Shown in pieces: positions 50,885-60,352 of a stretch of DNA of 64,000 nt. The DNA is from Pigmentiphaga sp. H8 (GTDB taxonomy: Bacteria; Pseudomonadota; Gammaproteobacteria; Burkholderiales; Burkholderiaceae_B). The DNA is taken from assembly GCF_003854895.1 (NCBI RefSeq), contig NZ_CP033966.1, positions 5,146,001-5,210,000 on the forward strand. Direction: 5' to 3'. The translations under genes and the position numbers were made by a program. Position 1 is the stretch's first letter. Each line of letters opens with the position of its first letter. The notes under the pieces were generated by a model. It was not told where the DNA came from and did not search any database. It saw only the letters and a list, made by a program, of their open reading frames with translations.

Positions 50885-51850
50885 ATGAAGACGATCGCCG
50901 CGCTCGTGGCCCTGGCCGCCGTGGCGCTATGGGCCGGCAATACCTCGCTGTTCCACGCTCCCCGGGACGGCCACCCGTTTCCCCTGGCGCACCGCGGCGT
51001 GCACCAGGCCTATGCCGTGCAGGACCTGGACGCCGACACCTGCACCGCCGCCAGGATCCGGCCGCCCGTGCACGGCTATATGGAAAACACGCTCGCCTCG
51101 ATGCGTGCCGCCTACGACGCCGGTGCCCAGGCCGTCGAACTGGACGTGCACCTGACCCCGGACGGGAAATTCGCGGTCTTCCACGACTGGACGCTGGACT
51201 GCCGCACCGACGGCCACGGCGTCACCCAGGACACCCCCATGACGGTGCTGCGAACCCTGGACATCGGCCATGGCTATACCGCCGACGGCGGCGGGACCTG
51301 GCCGCTGCGGGGCCGCGGCGTGGGCCAGATGCCCACGCTGGACGAGGTGCTGGACGCGTTTCCCGGCGGCCGTTTCCTGGTCAACTTCAAGAGCCGGCGG
51401 GAAGAGGAAGGCCGGGCCCTGGCGGACATGCTCGCGGCCCGTCCCGCCTGGCGCGACGCGGTCATGGGCGTCTACGGCGGCGCCGAGCCCACCCGCGCCA
51501 GCATTGCCCGCGTCCCCGGCCTGCGCGGCTACGACCGCGCCTCCACGCTGTCGTGCCTGCTGCGCTATGAACTCCAGGGCTGGAGCGGCATCGTGCCCGA
51601 TGCCTGCCGCAATACGCTGGTGATCGTGCCGGTCAACTACGGGTGGGCCCTGTGGGGCTGGCCCTATCGTTTCTCCGCTCGTTTGCGCGAAGCGGGCAGC
51701 GAGGTCATCGTGATGGGCCCCTATTCGGGCGGCGGCTTCAGCTCGGGCATCGACACGCCGGCGGACCTGGCACGCGTGCCGGCCCGCTTTCCCGGCCACG
51801 TCTGGACGAACCGGATAGAAACCATGGGCGGCCTGATCCGGGCACACTGA
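50885..51850 (+). CDS. Glycerophosphodiester phosphodiesterase-family protein, exported
   Basis: A 321-residue GDPD TIM barrel with an N-terminal signal peptide or anchor (residues 1-20). Catalytic features: LAHRGVHQ, VELDVHLTPDGKFAVFHDWTLD with the E-x-D pair and second histidine, and VNFKSRR for substrate. It would hydrolyse glycerophosphodiesters to glycerol-3-phosphate and an alcohol in the periplasm. It stands alone, divergent from the dioxygenase operon. Confidence 0.9.
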   Translation: MKTIAALVALAAVALWAGNTSLFHAPRDGHPFPLAHRGVHQAYAVQDLDADTCTAARIRPPVHGYMENTLASMRAAYDAGAQAVELDVHLTPDGKFAVFHDWTLDCRTDGHGVTQDTPMTVLRTLDIGHGYTADGGGTWPLRGRGVGQMPTLDEVLDAFPGGRFLVNFKSRREEEGRALADMLAARPAWRDAVMGVYGGAEPTRASIARVPGLRGYDRASTLSCLLRYELQGWSGIVPDACRNTLVIVPVNYGWALWGWPYRFSARLREAGSEVIVMGPYSGGGFSSGIDTPADLARVPARFPGHVWTNRIETMGGLIRAH

Positions 51851-51872
51851 ACCGGCCGGGGTATCCTAAGGC

Positions 51873-52415
51873 ATGCCCGCCACCGCCTCCGACCGTTCCC
51901 GCTGCTTCATCGCCCTTGGCCCCGACGACGACACGCGAGCCCGCCTGGCCGCGCTGGGCGCCAGCCTGCCGCCGGCACGCCTGCTGCCCGCCGACCTGCA
52001 TCTGACCATCGCTTTCCTGGGCAGCCTGACGGCCGATCACGAGACCCGGCTGCGCGCGGCGCTGGCACCTCTGGCGCGCGCCCTGCCCGTGCTGGACGGA
52101 GAATCGCTGGAACTGTGGCCACAGCCGGCCCGGCCGCGCGTGGCGGTGGCCAGCTTCTCGCTGCCCGCGCCGCTGCGCCGGCTGGTCGAGGACACGCAAG
52201 GCATCGTGCGCGGCATGGGGCTGCCGGTGGAGGGCCGCCCCTTCCGGCCGCATGTGACACTGGCACGCTTCAAGGCGGGCCAGTCCATGCCGGACCTGCC
52301 CCGGCCGATGCCGGCGATTCCGCCGGCGCGCTTCGGCACGCTGGGACTGTATGCCTCGGCGCCGGCCGGATCGGAATGGCGCTATGCCGCGCTGTTCAGG
52401 TTCGACCTGGCCTGA
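51873..52415 (+). CDS. thpR: RNA 2',3'-cyclic phosphodiesterase (2H family)
   Basis: A 180-residue 2H phosphoesterase. The two HxTx motifs are visible as LHLTIAFLG and PHVTLARF. ThpR/LigT opens 2',3'-cyclic phosphates on RNA and ligates tRNA halves in vitro. It follows the GDPD gene by 22 bp and converges on the sulfatase gene with only 9 bp between the stops. Confidence 0.9.
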   Translation: MPATASDRSRCFIALGPDDDTRARLAALGASLPPARLLPADLHLTIAFLGSLTADHETRLRAALAPLARALPVLDGESLELWPQPARPRVAVASFSLPAPLRRLVEDTQGIVRGMGLPVEGRPFRPHVTLARFKAGQSMPDLPRPMPAIPPARFGTLGLYASAPAGSEWRYAALFRFDLA

Positions 52416-52424
52416 GCGCCGGCC

Positions 52425-54047
52425 TCAGGCCTGCGCGCTGGGCAGGGGCGAACTTTCCGACAGGCGGATCATCTCCACCGCCAGCGCGGCCACCAGGCGA
52501 TCCCGCTGGCCGCGGGCCGACGGCTCGTTCCACAGGTCCTCGACCTCGTGCGGATCGGTTTCCAGGTCGTAGAACTCGCACACCGCCGGATCGTCCGACA
52601 GCGTCAGCCGGTAGCGGCCGTCGAACAGCGTACGCACCTTGAAGCGGCGCGGCCGTCCGAACGCGTATTGCAGGGGCTCGCTTTCGACCACGATGCCGGC
52701 GCGTTCCGGCGCCGGCGCGGCGTCGCCACGGATGGCCGGCAGCAGGTTCGCGCCCTGGATACCGTTGAAGGGCGCCAGGCCCGCGCGCGCCAGGATGGTC
52801 TGCGCAATGTCTAGCGTGCCCGCCACGCCGTCCACCACCGCGCCGCGCCGCTGCCCGGGCAGTTGCGGGTCGTGCCAGATGAACGGGACCTGGGTCACGC
52901 TGCGATAGTGCATGACGCCCTTGAGCGCGATGCCGTGGTCGCCCATCATCTCGCCATGGTCGGAGGTGAAGATGACCACGGTGTCCTCGCGCAGCCCCAG
53001 TTCATCCAGCCTGGCCAGCACCCGGCCGACCGAATCGTCGACCAGGCTGATCGAGCCGTAGGTCAGCGCCGTCACCTCGCGGCACTCGCGCTCGTTCAGC
53101 GCGAACGGCACGTAGGCCTCGCGCGAGGCGCCCGCGCGGGTGCGCTCGTGCACGGCCCGCAGCAGCGCCGGCATGTTCTCCTGGTGGAAAGAGGGCGGCA
53201 GCGGAATATCCGCGGGGTCGTACATGTCCCAGTACTTGCCGGGAGGCGTGAACGGATGGTGCGGGTCGGGGAACGAGCACTGGATGAAGAACGGCGCATC
53301 ATCGTCCCGCTGCGCATGCCGGGCCAGCCATTCGCAGGTCTGTTCGGCCACGTAGGTCGAGGGATACAGTTCCACCGGCATGCGCGTGCGCCAGGCCTGC
53401 GGCGAATCGTAGCGGTCGTCGGGAATGGCGTTCTCGCGGCCGCGCAGGCTGTCGGGGTCGGGATGGCGCTCGGCCAGCCAGCGCGCGTAGTCGCCCTGCA
53501 CGCGGTCGCCATGCATGGTGCACAGGCGCACGTCGTCGAAGCCATAGAACGGCGTCTGCACGTGGAAGGACGGATCGGCCTTCCAGTAGGGCGTCCACTC
53601 GTTGTCGTAGTCGCGGCCGCGCCGGTGATGCCGGTGCGCGTCTTTCATCGCGTCCGAAGGCGGCGTGCCGCCGTTCAGGTTTTCCCAGCCGCGTATGGGC
53701 GGGTTGTTGTAGCCGAAGTTCTGCAGGTGCGACTTGCCGATCAGCGCCGTCGCGTAGCCGGCGTCGCGCAGCAGCTCGACGAAGGTGACGTCCTCGCGCG
53801 ACAGCGGGATACCGTTATGCAGCACCCCGTGCAGCGAGGGCATGCGGCCGGTCATCAGCGTGGCCCGGTTGGACATGCAGGTGGGGCTGGCCACGTAGAA
53901 CTGCGAGGCCCGCACCCCGTCGCGCGCCAGCGCGTCGAGATGGGGCGTGCGCACGATGGGATTGCCGTAGCACCCCAGGTGGTCGGCCCGCTGCTGGTCG
54001 GTCATGACCAGCAGGATGTTGGGCCGCTTGGAAACGCGCGGGTCCAT
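52425..54047 (-). CDS. Sulfatase-superfamily hydrolase
   Basis: A 540-residue alkaline-phosphatase-fold sulfatase. The metal aspartates are in NILLVMTDQQRADH, the formylglycine-type motif is CMSNR at 57-61 (C57 to be oxidised, R61 conserved) and DHGEMMGDHG supplies further metal ligands. It has no signal peptide, so it is probably cytoplasmic, like phosphonate or choline-sulfate hydrolases. The third motif position is Ser, where Pro or Ala is more usual. It starts 4 nt after the Bug gene, so the receptor probably brings in its substrate. Confidence 0.9.
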   Translation of the reverse strand: MDPRVSKRPNILLVMTDQQRADHLGCYGNPIVRTPHLDALARDGVRASQFYVASPTCMSNRATLMTGRMPSLHGVLHNGIPLSREDVTFVELLRDAGYATALIGKSHLQNFGYNNPPIRGWENLNGGTPPSDAMKDAHRHHRRGRDYDNEWTPYWKADPSFHVQTPFYGFDDVRLCTMHGDRVQGDYARWLAERHPDPDSLRGRENAIPDDRYDSPQAWRTRMPVELYPSTYVAEQTCEWLARHAQRDDDAPFFIQCSFPDPHHPFTPPGKYWDMYDPADIPLPPSFHQENMPALLRAVHERTRAGASREAYVPFALNERECREVTALTYGSISLVDDSVGRVLARLDELGLREDTVVIFTSDHGEMMGDHGIALKGVMHYRSVTQVPFIWHDPQLPGQRRGAVVDGVAGTLDIAQTILARAGLAPFNGIQGANLLPAIRGDAAPAPERAGIVVESEPLQYAFGRPRRFKVRTLFDGRYRLTLSDDPAVCEFYDLETDPHEVEDLWNEPSARGQRDRLVAALAVEMIRLSESSPLPSAQA

Positions 54048-54051
54048 GCGA

Positions 54052-55035
54052 TCAATCGGCCGAGATGTTGAATTCCTTGACGATCCTGCCGTAGCTTTCG
54101 TACTCGGCCCTGGCCATGCGGGCAAGGTCCTCGGACGAGCCGCCCAGCGGCACTTCCCACTGCTGCTTGAGCTTGGCGGCGGTGTCCGGTTGGCGCAGCA
54201 CGGTGTTGAACTCCTGGTTCAGCTTCTCGACCACAGCGGGCGGCGTGCCCTTGGGCGCGAACACGCCGTACCAGGCGCCGGTCGCGGTGTTGGGGTAGCC
54301 CTGTTCGGCCAGCGTGGGCAGCTCGGGCATCAAGGGCGAACGCTCCTTCTCGGCCATGCCCAACGCCACCAGGCGGCCGGCGGCGATGTGCTGCGCCACC
54401 ACGCCGATGCTGGCGTACGTGATCTTCACGTGGCCGCCCAGCACGTCGGCGATCGCGGGCGCCACGCCCTTGTAGGGCACGTGCAGCATGTCCACGCCCG
54501 CCGATTTCTTGAACAGTTCGCCGGCGATGTGCATGGGCGAGCCGCTGCCCGGGGTGGCGTAGGCCAGTCCGGGCTGCTTCTTCAGCAGCGCGACCAGTTC
54601 CTTGGCGTTCTTCACGCCCAGCGACGGGTGGGCCACCATCATCATCGCGCCCTTGGACGGCGCCACGACCGGCACGAAGTCGTTCAACACATCCAGATTG
54701 ACGTTCGTGCCCTTGGACAGTACGTGGGGAGCGATCAGGAAAGTGTTGGGCGCGAACAGCAGCGTATAGCCGTCGGCCGGCGCCCGCGCGACGGCGGAGG
54801 CGCCCATCATGCCGCTGACGCCCGGGCGGTTCTCGACGATGACGGACTGGTGCAGGCGCGCGGCCAGCTTCTCGCCCAGCATGCGCGCGCCGATGTCCGG
54901 CCCGCCGCCGGCGGGGTAGCCGACGATGATGGTGATGGGCTTGGCGGGGAAGTCGTTCCCTTGCGCATGCGCGGTCAGCGCGGCAAACGGCAGACAGCCC
55001 AGGGCCAGGGCGAATTTGCGAAGCAATGCGTACAT
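54052..55035 (-). CDS. Bug/TctC-family periplasmic solute receptor
   Basis: A 327-residue receptor with signal peptide ending at LTAHAQG and the segments ITIIVGYPAGGGPDIGAR, VIVENRPGVSGMMGASAV and MLHVPYKGVAPAIADVLGG. It is the first gene of a two-gene unit with the sulfatase and is divergent from an AraC regulator 184 bp away, which probably controls it. The ligand may be a sulfate ester or related anion (inference). Confidence 0.92.
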   Translation of the reverse strand: MYALLRKFALALGCLPFAALTAHAQGNDFPAKPITIIVGYPAGGGPDIGARMLGEKLAARLHQSVIVENRPGVSGMMGASAVARAPADGYTLLFAPNTFLIAPHVLSKGTNVNLDVLNDFVPVVAPSKGAMMMVAHPSLGVKNAKELVALLKKQPGLAYATPGSGSPMHIAGELFKKSAGVDMLHVPYKGVAPAIADVLGGHVKITYASIGVVAQHIAAGRLVALGMAEKERSPLMPELPTLAEQGYPNTATGAWYGVFAPKGTPPAVVEKLNQEFNTVLRQPDTAAKLKQQWEVPLGGSSEDLARMARAEYESYGRIVKEFNISAD

Positions 55036-55219
55036 GGAGGCACCTATGAGAATGCGGGGCGGACGACGCCGCGCGGGGCGCGGCCGGCGCCTCCGAACGC
55101 GGAGAAGGGCAGATTCTTCCCTGAAAATCGGCCCGCCTCCACCCCAATAACGCCTCATTAGGGCGCAATTCGTCCCGCCTGCCGATAAAATCGACGCTGC
55201 GCGATCGACGGAGGAAGAA

Positions 55220-56152
55220 GTGGATGTATTGAGCGAGGTTCTGTCCGGCTGCCGGGCCGACAGCGCCACGACCGGCCGCTTCACGCTGCATGCCCCGTGG
55301 TCGCTGGAATCGACGGGCCTGCAGGGCGCGATGTTCCGCATCGCCCGGGGCGCGCCCTACTGGATACAGCCCGAAGGCATGGCGCCCGTGCGGGTGCCCG
55401 CGGGCGACCTCGTCGTGCTGCCGCGCGGCGGCCGGCACACCATTTCGTCCGAGCCGGGGCTCGCGCCCGTTCCCTTCGCCGAGGTGCTGGCGGCGCACGG
55501 CATGCGCGAACGCGGGGAAAAGCCGCTGGTGTTCACGCACGGCGAAGGCGGCACGCCCACCGAACTCTTCACCACCATCGTCGACTATGGCCCCGTCGGC
55601 CAGAACACCGTGCTGCGCTTCCTGCCCGGCCTGATCCACCTGCGCGAGGACGACGTGAACCTGGCCTCGTGCCTGGCGCCGACGATGCGGCTGTTCATCG
55701 AGGAAAGCCTGAACCGCGAGCCGGGCTGGAAACTGTCGGCCGCGCGCATGGGCGACCTGCTGATGGTGCACGTGCTGCGCGCCTACCTGCTGCGGCACCG
55801 CGACACCGAGCCGAACTGGCTGCGCGGCCTGGCCGACCCCAAGATCGCCCAGGCCATCATGCTGATGCACCGCTGGCCCGAGAAACCCTGGACCCTGCCC
55901 GCGCTGGCCGACGAAGTCTGCATGTCGCGCTCGCGTTTCAGCGCGCGCTTCCGAGAGCTGGTGGGGGTGTCGCCGATCTCCTACCTGACGGCGCGCCGCA
56001 TGGAGCGGGCCGCCGAACGGCTGCGGCTGGGATCGGTGCGCCTGGCCGACGTGGCCGAACTGGTCGGCTACGGCTCGGAGAAGATATTCGCCCGCGCCTT
56101 CCGCCGCTGGGCGGGCGTGCCGCCCGGCGAATACGGGCGGCGCGCCGGCTAG
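55220..56152 (+). CDS. AraC-family regulator with N-terminal cupin_6 domain
   Basis: A 310-residue regulator: N-terminal cupin-like sensing domain (about 1-180, with GRHTISSEPG) and C-terminal double helix-turn-helix (about 205-305: WTLPALADEVCMSRSRFSARFRELVGVSP and LADVAELVGYGSEKIFARAFRRW). The start is GTG at 55220, preceded by GGAGGAA. It is divergent from the Bug/sulfatase unit, its most likely target. Confidence 0.92.
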   Translation: MDVLSEVLSGCRADSATTGRFTLHAPWSLESTGLQGAMFRIARGAPYWIQPEGMAPVRVPAGDLVVLPRGGRHTISSEPGLAPVPFAEVLAAHGMRERGEKPLVFTHGEGGTPTELFTTIVDYGPVGQNTVLRFLPGLIHLREDDVNLASCLAPTMRLFIEESLNREPGWKLSAARMGDLLMVHVLRAYLLRHRDTEPNWLRGLADPKIAQAIMLMHRWPEKPWTLPALADEVCMSRSRFSARFRELVGVSPISYLTARRMERAAERLRLGSVRLADVAELVGYGSEKIFARAFRRWAGVPPGEYGRRAG

Positions 56153-56153
56153 G

Positions 56154-57011
56154 TCAGGGCTGCCGCTGGCGCACGATCAGCACGTCGCAGGGCGTGTGCT
56201 GGATCAGCTGTTCCGCCACGCTGCCTATGGCCGTGCGCAATATCCCCGTGCGGCCGTGGGTGCCCACCACCAGCAGCTCGGTGGGATGGCGCGCCACGTA
56301 GTCGGGCACCACGTCCTCGGGCAGGCCGTGCTCGATCTTCCATTCGATGTCGGGCCGGTTCAACAGCGCCGCGTTGCGCTTCATGAATTCGGCCACCTCG
56401 TTGTCGGCCCGCGCCCTTGCCTGTTCCACCACGGCCGCCTCGGCATGGGCCTGGTGAGTGGAGAAGGCATGGAACAACAGCGGGCGCGCAGCCGGGAACA
56501 AAGTCAGCGCCGCTTGCAGGGCCTGGCGCGATCCTTCCGAGAAGTCGACGGCGGCGACGAAGTCGCGATAGTCGTGATGCGGGCGTTCGCGCACGACCAG
56601 GATGGGCTGGACGGCCTCGCGCGCCAGCTTCTCGACCGTGGTGCCCAGCAACAGGCGGCCCAGGGTCTCGTCACGGGCCACGCCGGTGACGATGAGGTCA
56701 CAATGGCGCGCCTCGGCCGTCTTGCGGATGATCTCGACCGCGTGCCCCGTTTCCAGCACCAGCTCGGCCTGGACGTCGACGCTGCCCAGCCCGGCCCGGA
56801 AGCGCCGTTCGGCGGCATTGCGGTCGACCACCTGGCCGCGCCGGGCGGTCAGCACGTCGCCCAGCGACGTCTCGTTCACGCACACCGCGACCAGCTTGGT
56901 GCCATGCTCGCGCGCCAGTTGTACGGCCCGGTCCTGGGCACGGTCGCAGCGTGCGCTCAGGTCGGTGGCAAGCAGGATGCAGCGCAGGTTTTCGGTGGAG
57001 GGTCCTTCCAT
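56154..57011 (-). CDS. Tandem universal stress protein (two UspA domains)
   Basis: A 285-residue protein made of two UspA repeats: first LLATDLSARCDRAQDRAV with VTGVARDETLGRLLLGTTVEKL (ATP-binding glycine pattern), second VAAVDFSEGSRQALQAAL with VVGTHGRTGILRTAIGSVAEQL. Such tandem Usps bind nucleotides and often respond to oxygen or redox stress. It converges on the AraC gene with 1 bp between stops. The 145 bp upstream to 57156 show no clear site. Confidence 0.92.
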   Translation of the reverse strand: MEGPSTENLRCILLATDLSARCDRAQDRAVQLAREHGTKLVAVCVNETSLGDVLTARRGQVVDRNAAERRFRAGLGSVDVQAELVLETGHAVEIIRKTAEARHCDLIVTGVARDETLGRLLLGTTVEKLAREAVQPILVVRERPHHDYRDFVAAVDFSEGSRQALQAALTLFPAARPLLFHAFSTHQAHAEAAVVEQARARADNEVAEFMKRNAALLNRPDIEWKIEHGLPEDVVPDYVARHPTELLVVGTHGRTGILRTAIGSVAEQLIQHTPCDVLIVRQRQP

Positions 57012-57156
57012 GCTGATCTCCCTGGTGTGGCGGACGCGGCGGCGCGCGTGGGGCGGCCCGCTGGGCGGGCGAGGATCCGGAGGCGGAACGGGAAAACCGC
57101 GGATCGCACGGCGCTCCCGTCGGACCTACGATACCAACGGAAGGCGACCCTGCCAA

Positions 57157-58086
57157 TCACGACGACGCGCGGGGGGCCTCGCGCTCGACCATGGCGCAGG
57201 CGGCGATGTAGTCCTCCAGCCGCCGCGCCGCCGCCGACAGCGGCCGCCTGTCGTCATGGGCCAGCCACAACCCCATGGTCATGGGCGGCCCGCCGGGCGA
57301 CAGCTCGGCCAGGAGGCCCGACTCGATATCCTGCCGGACCGTCCTGGCCAGCACGCACCAGATGCCCACGCCCGCCGCCGTCAGTTCCCGCACCATGCCC
57401 GACTCGGTGGCCCGCGAGGCCACCGGCGTGCCGGCGATGCCGGCGGCGCGCAGCATGTCGGCCATGTGGATCGCGAAGCCCGAACGATGCGCCGCCCGCA
57501 CGAACTTGTGCCGGGCCAGTTCGCGCGGCGGCACCGCGCCCCGCCCCGCCAGCGGATGGGAAGGCGCCGCCACCAGCGCGAAACGCTCGACGCCTATGGC
57601 CCGGCCCGCCACGCCCTCCGGCGGCCACCGGCTCAGGAAGCAGCCCAGGTCGGCGCTGCCGTCGCGCAGTTGCGCGAGGACTTCGTCCAGCGTCCCGGCC
57701 ACCATGGCCAGCTCATACTCGGGATGCTCGCGGGCGAAACCAGCCAGCGCGGACGGCAGCACCGAGTTGGCCACCGGCCGCTGGCAGGCCAAGACGATGC
57801 GCCGTTCCCCGGCCCGGCGGTCGCCGCCAAGGTCCTCGGACAATCGCGCCGCATCGTCCAGTACCGCGCGGGCATGCGCCAGCACGCGCTCGCCCGCCTC
57901 GGTCAGCGTGGCGCGCCGGCCGCGCTGGCGCAGGAACAGGGCCGTGCCCGCCCGGCGCTCCAGGGCCTGGATATGCTGGCTGACCGACGGCTGGGCAATG
58001 TCCAGCTGCTGGGCGGCGCCGGCGAAGCTGCCGGTCTCGGCCACCGCCACCAGCACCTCGAGTCCGCGCGGGGACAGGCTGATCAT
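57157..58086 (-). CDS. LysR-family regulator
   Basis: A 309-residue LysR protein: winged helix (residues 5-65, GSFAGAAQQLDIAQPSVSQHIQALE) and periplasmic-binding-protein-like effector domain. GGAGG stands 4 nt before the ATG. It is divergent from a Bug/enolase-superfamily/Bug/SDR gene series, and two interlocked palindromes lie directly before its start. Confidence 0.93.
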   Translation of the reverse strand: MISLSPRGLEVLVAVAETGSFAGAAQQLDIAQPSVSQHIQALERRAGTALFLRQRGRRATLTEAGERVLAHARAVLDDAARLSEDLGGDRRAGERRIVLACQRPVANSVLPSALAGFAREHPEYELAMVAGTLDEVLAQLRDGSADLGCFLSRWPPEGVAGRAIGVERFALVAAPSHPLAGRGAVPPRELARHKFVRAAHRSGFAIHMADMLRAAGIAGTPVASRATESGMVRELTAAGVGIWCVLARTVRQDIESGLLAELSPGGPPMTMGLWLAHDDRRPLSAAARRLEDYIAACAMVEREAPRASS

Positions 58087-58096
58087 GCATCCTCCG

Positions 58097-58124
58097 ATAG
58101 GTCATTACCTATATCTCATATAGG
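58097..58124. promoter_or_regulatory. Interlocked palindromes, LysR operator candidate
   Basis: ATAGGT-CATT-ACCTAT (58097-58112) and CCTATAT-CTC-ATATAGG (58108-58124) share the CCTAT arm, so the ATAGG box appears three times in 28 bp. The first begins 11 bp before the LysR start, which fits autorepression and control of the divergent unit at 58218. Confidence 0.6.
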
Positions 58125-58217
58125 CTACCGGCCCGTTGCCCCGGGCCACCCCGGACGATGATACTGCCTGGCTTCCAGGGCGCCACCCGCGGCGCCCCAC
58201 GATGACAGGAGACTTCC

Positions 58218-59195
58218 ATGAAACGCTTGCTGGCTCCCGCGCTGGCCCTGGCGGCACTGCTGGCCTGGGGAGCGCCCCACGCCCAGCCCCGCCCCGACTT
58301 TCCGTCCAAGGGCGTGCACGTCATCAACCCTTTCCCGCCCGGATCGCCCGTCGAATACGTCGGCCGGCTCGTCGCGCAGAACCTGGAGCAGGCCTGGGGC
58401 AAGTACGTCGTCGTCGAAAGCCGCTCCGGCGCCGGCGGCACCGTGGGCGCCAACTACGTGGCCAAGGCGGCGCCCGACGGCCACACGCTGCTGGTCACCA
58501 CGGCCTCGCCCATTTCCTTCGCCGCCGCGCTATACGAGAAGCTGCCCTACGACCCGGTCAAGGACCTCGCGCCCGTCTGGGGCATCGTCACCCCCGGCCA
58601 GGTCGTGGTGGTCAACAGCCAGCTTCCCATTCGCACGCTGGCCGAACTCGTGGCCTACGCCAAGGCCAACCCCGGCAAGCTGTCGTACGCCTCGTCGGGC
58701 ATCGGCACCGTGCAGCACTTCGGCGGCGAACTGTTCCAGGCCCGCACCGGCACCAAGCTGGTCCACGTCCCCTACCGGGGCGGGGCTCCGGCCGCCACCG
58801 ACCTGGCCGGCGGCCACGTTCAGGTCATGTTCGATTCGCTCACCAACCAGTTGCGCAACATCGAGTCGGGCAAGGTCCGGCCGCTGGCCATCCTGCGCTC
58901 GCGGCGCGACGGCAAGCTGCCCGACGTGCCCACCGCCGCCGAGGCCGGCGTGCAAGGCGTGGAGGTCGTCAACTGGATCAGCCTGTTCGCGCCGGCCGGC
59001 ACGCCCGCCGACGTGCTGCGCGCGCTGCGCCAGACGACGAAATCCGTCATGGCCACGCCCGACAACGTCGCCAAGCTGACCGAGACCTTCGGCGAAGCCC
59101 AGGTCCTGGACGGCGAGCAGCTCGCGCGGATGATTCCGACCGAAGCCCGCACCTACATCGAGCTGGTCGAGCGCGCCGGCATCCCCAGGCAATGA
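58218..59195 (+). CDS. Bug/TctC-family periplasmic solute receptor
   Basis: A 325-residue receptor with signal peptide ending at APHAQP and the segments VHVINPFPPGSPVEYVGR, VVVESRSGAGGTVGANYV and LVHVPYRGGAPAATDLAGG. AGGAG precedes the ATG. It heads a unit with a mandelate racemase-like gene 34 bp on and lies across from the LysR regulator. Confidence 0.93.
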   Translation: MKRLLAPALALAALLAWGAPHAQPRPDFPSKGVHVINPFPPGSPVEYVGRLVAQNLEQAWGKYVVVESRSGAGGTVGANYVAKAAPDGHTLLVTTASPISFAAALYEKLPYDPVKDLAPVWGIVTPGQVVVVNSQLPIRTLAELVAYAKANPGKLSYASSGIGTVQHFGGELFQARTGTKLVHVPYRGGAPAATDLAGGHVQVMFDSLTNQLRNIESGKVRPLAILRSRRDGKLPDVPTAAEAGVQGVEVVNWISLFAPAGTPADVLRALRQTTKSVMATPDNVAKLTETFGEAQVLDGEQLARMIPTEARTYIELVERAGIPRQ

Positions 59196-59229
59196 TCGCG
59201 GCTCCGGCCGCTCCACGCAGGAACCCCGC

Positions 59230-60342
59230 ATGAAAATCGTCCGCGTCGAAACCATCCTGCTGACCATCGCGCTCAATCGCGACTATGGCGGCAGCGTCTA
59301 CAGCGTGCCGCGCAAGAACGCCATCATCACCCGCATCCACACCGACGAGGGGCTGGTTGGCCACTGCGTGAACGGCGAAGGCAACTTCGAGGTCCACCGG
59401 CAGGCGCGCGACATCGTCGACCAGGAACTGGCGCCGCTGCTGATCGGCCAGGACCCCACCGCCATCGAGACCCTGTGGTCGCGCATGTGGGCGGCCACCC
59501 ATCGCGGCGGCCGCGACAAGTGGGCGGCCGTGCGCGCCGTGGCGTGCGCCGACAGCGCGCTGTGGGACCTGCTGGGCAAGCGCGCCGGGCTGCCCCTGTA
59601 CCAATTGTGGGGCGGCGCGCGCCACACGCTGCCCATCGTCGCCATCGGCGGCCAGTACCGGGACGGCTACGCGCCGCAGGACTACGGCGCCGAGATGGAG
59701 GAATACCGCGCGCTGGGCCTGGCCGGCTGCAAGTTCAAGGTAGGCGGGCGCGGGGTCGAGGAAGACCTGGCGCGCACCCGCGCCGCGCGGCGCGCGGGCG
59801 GCGACGATTTCGTGCTGTTCGCCGATGCCAACCGCGCCTGGAGCCGCACCCAGGCCCTGGCCTTCTGCCGGCAGGCGGCGGACCTGGACCTGCGCTGGTT
59901 CGAGGAACCCTGCCATTGGGACGACGACCGGCGCGACCTCGCGCTGCTGCGCGCGCAGACGGGCATGCCCATCGCCGCCGGCCAATCGGAGATCACCACC
60001 CAGGACTGCCGCGACCTGATGCTGGACGCCGCCATCGACGTCTGCAACCTGGACGCGAGCTGGGGCGGCGGCCCCACCGCCTGGCTGCGGGTGGCCCGCA
60101 TGGCGGCCTGCTTCGGCGTGCAGATGGGCCACCACGGCGAACCCATGGTGGGCTCGCACCTGCTGGCCGCGGTGGAAAACGGCACCTACGTCGAAACCCA
60201 CCACCCCGACCGCGACCCGATCTTCCACCAGATGCTGATCGGCCGCGGTGCGATCGAGAACGGCCATTACGCCCTGCCGCAGGGGCCGGGCTGGGGCGTG
60301 GACTTCGATCCGGAGTTCATCGAGCGGTACCGGACGGACTGA
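59230..60342 (+). CDS. Enolase-superfamily (mandelate racemase/sugar-acid dehydratase) enzyme
   Basis: A 370-residue protein: capping domain (1-130), then a barrel with KxK at K168/K170 (CKFKVGG), metal ligands D199 (FADANRAW), E225 (WFEEP) and E254 (AAGQSE), and histidine in MGHHGEP (301-302). The KxK plus His layout suits abstraction of an alpha-proton of a hydroxy or sugar acid (racemase or dehydratase). Its Bug neighbour presumably delivers the acid. The exact substrate is unknown. Confidence 0.9.
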   Translation: MKIVRVETILLTIALNRDYGGSVYSVPRKNAIITRIHTDEGLVGHCVNGEGNFEVHRQARDIVDQELAPLLIGQDPTAIETLWSRMWAATHRGGRDKWAAVRAVACADSALWDLLGKRAGLPLYQLWGGARHTLPIVAIGGQYRDGYAPQDYGAEMEEYRALGLAGCKFKVGGRGVEEDLARTRAARRAGGDDFVLFADANRAWSRTQALAFCRQAADLDLRWFEEPCHWDDDRRDLALLRAQTGMPIAAGQSEITTQDCRDLMLDAAIDVCNLDASWGGGPTAWLRVARMAACFGVQMGHHGEPMVGSHLLAAVENGTYVETHHPDRDPIFHQMLIGRGAIENGHYALPQGPGWGVDFDPEFIERYRTD

Positions 60343-60352
60343 CCCGGCCCAA

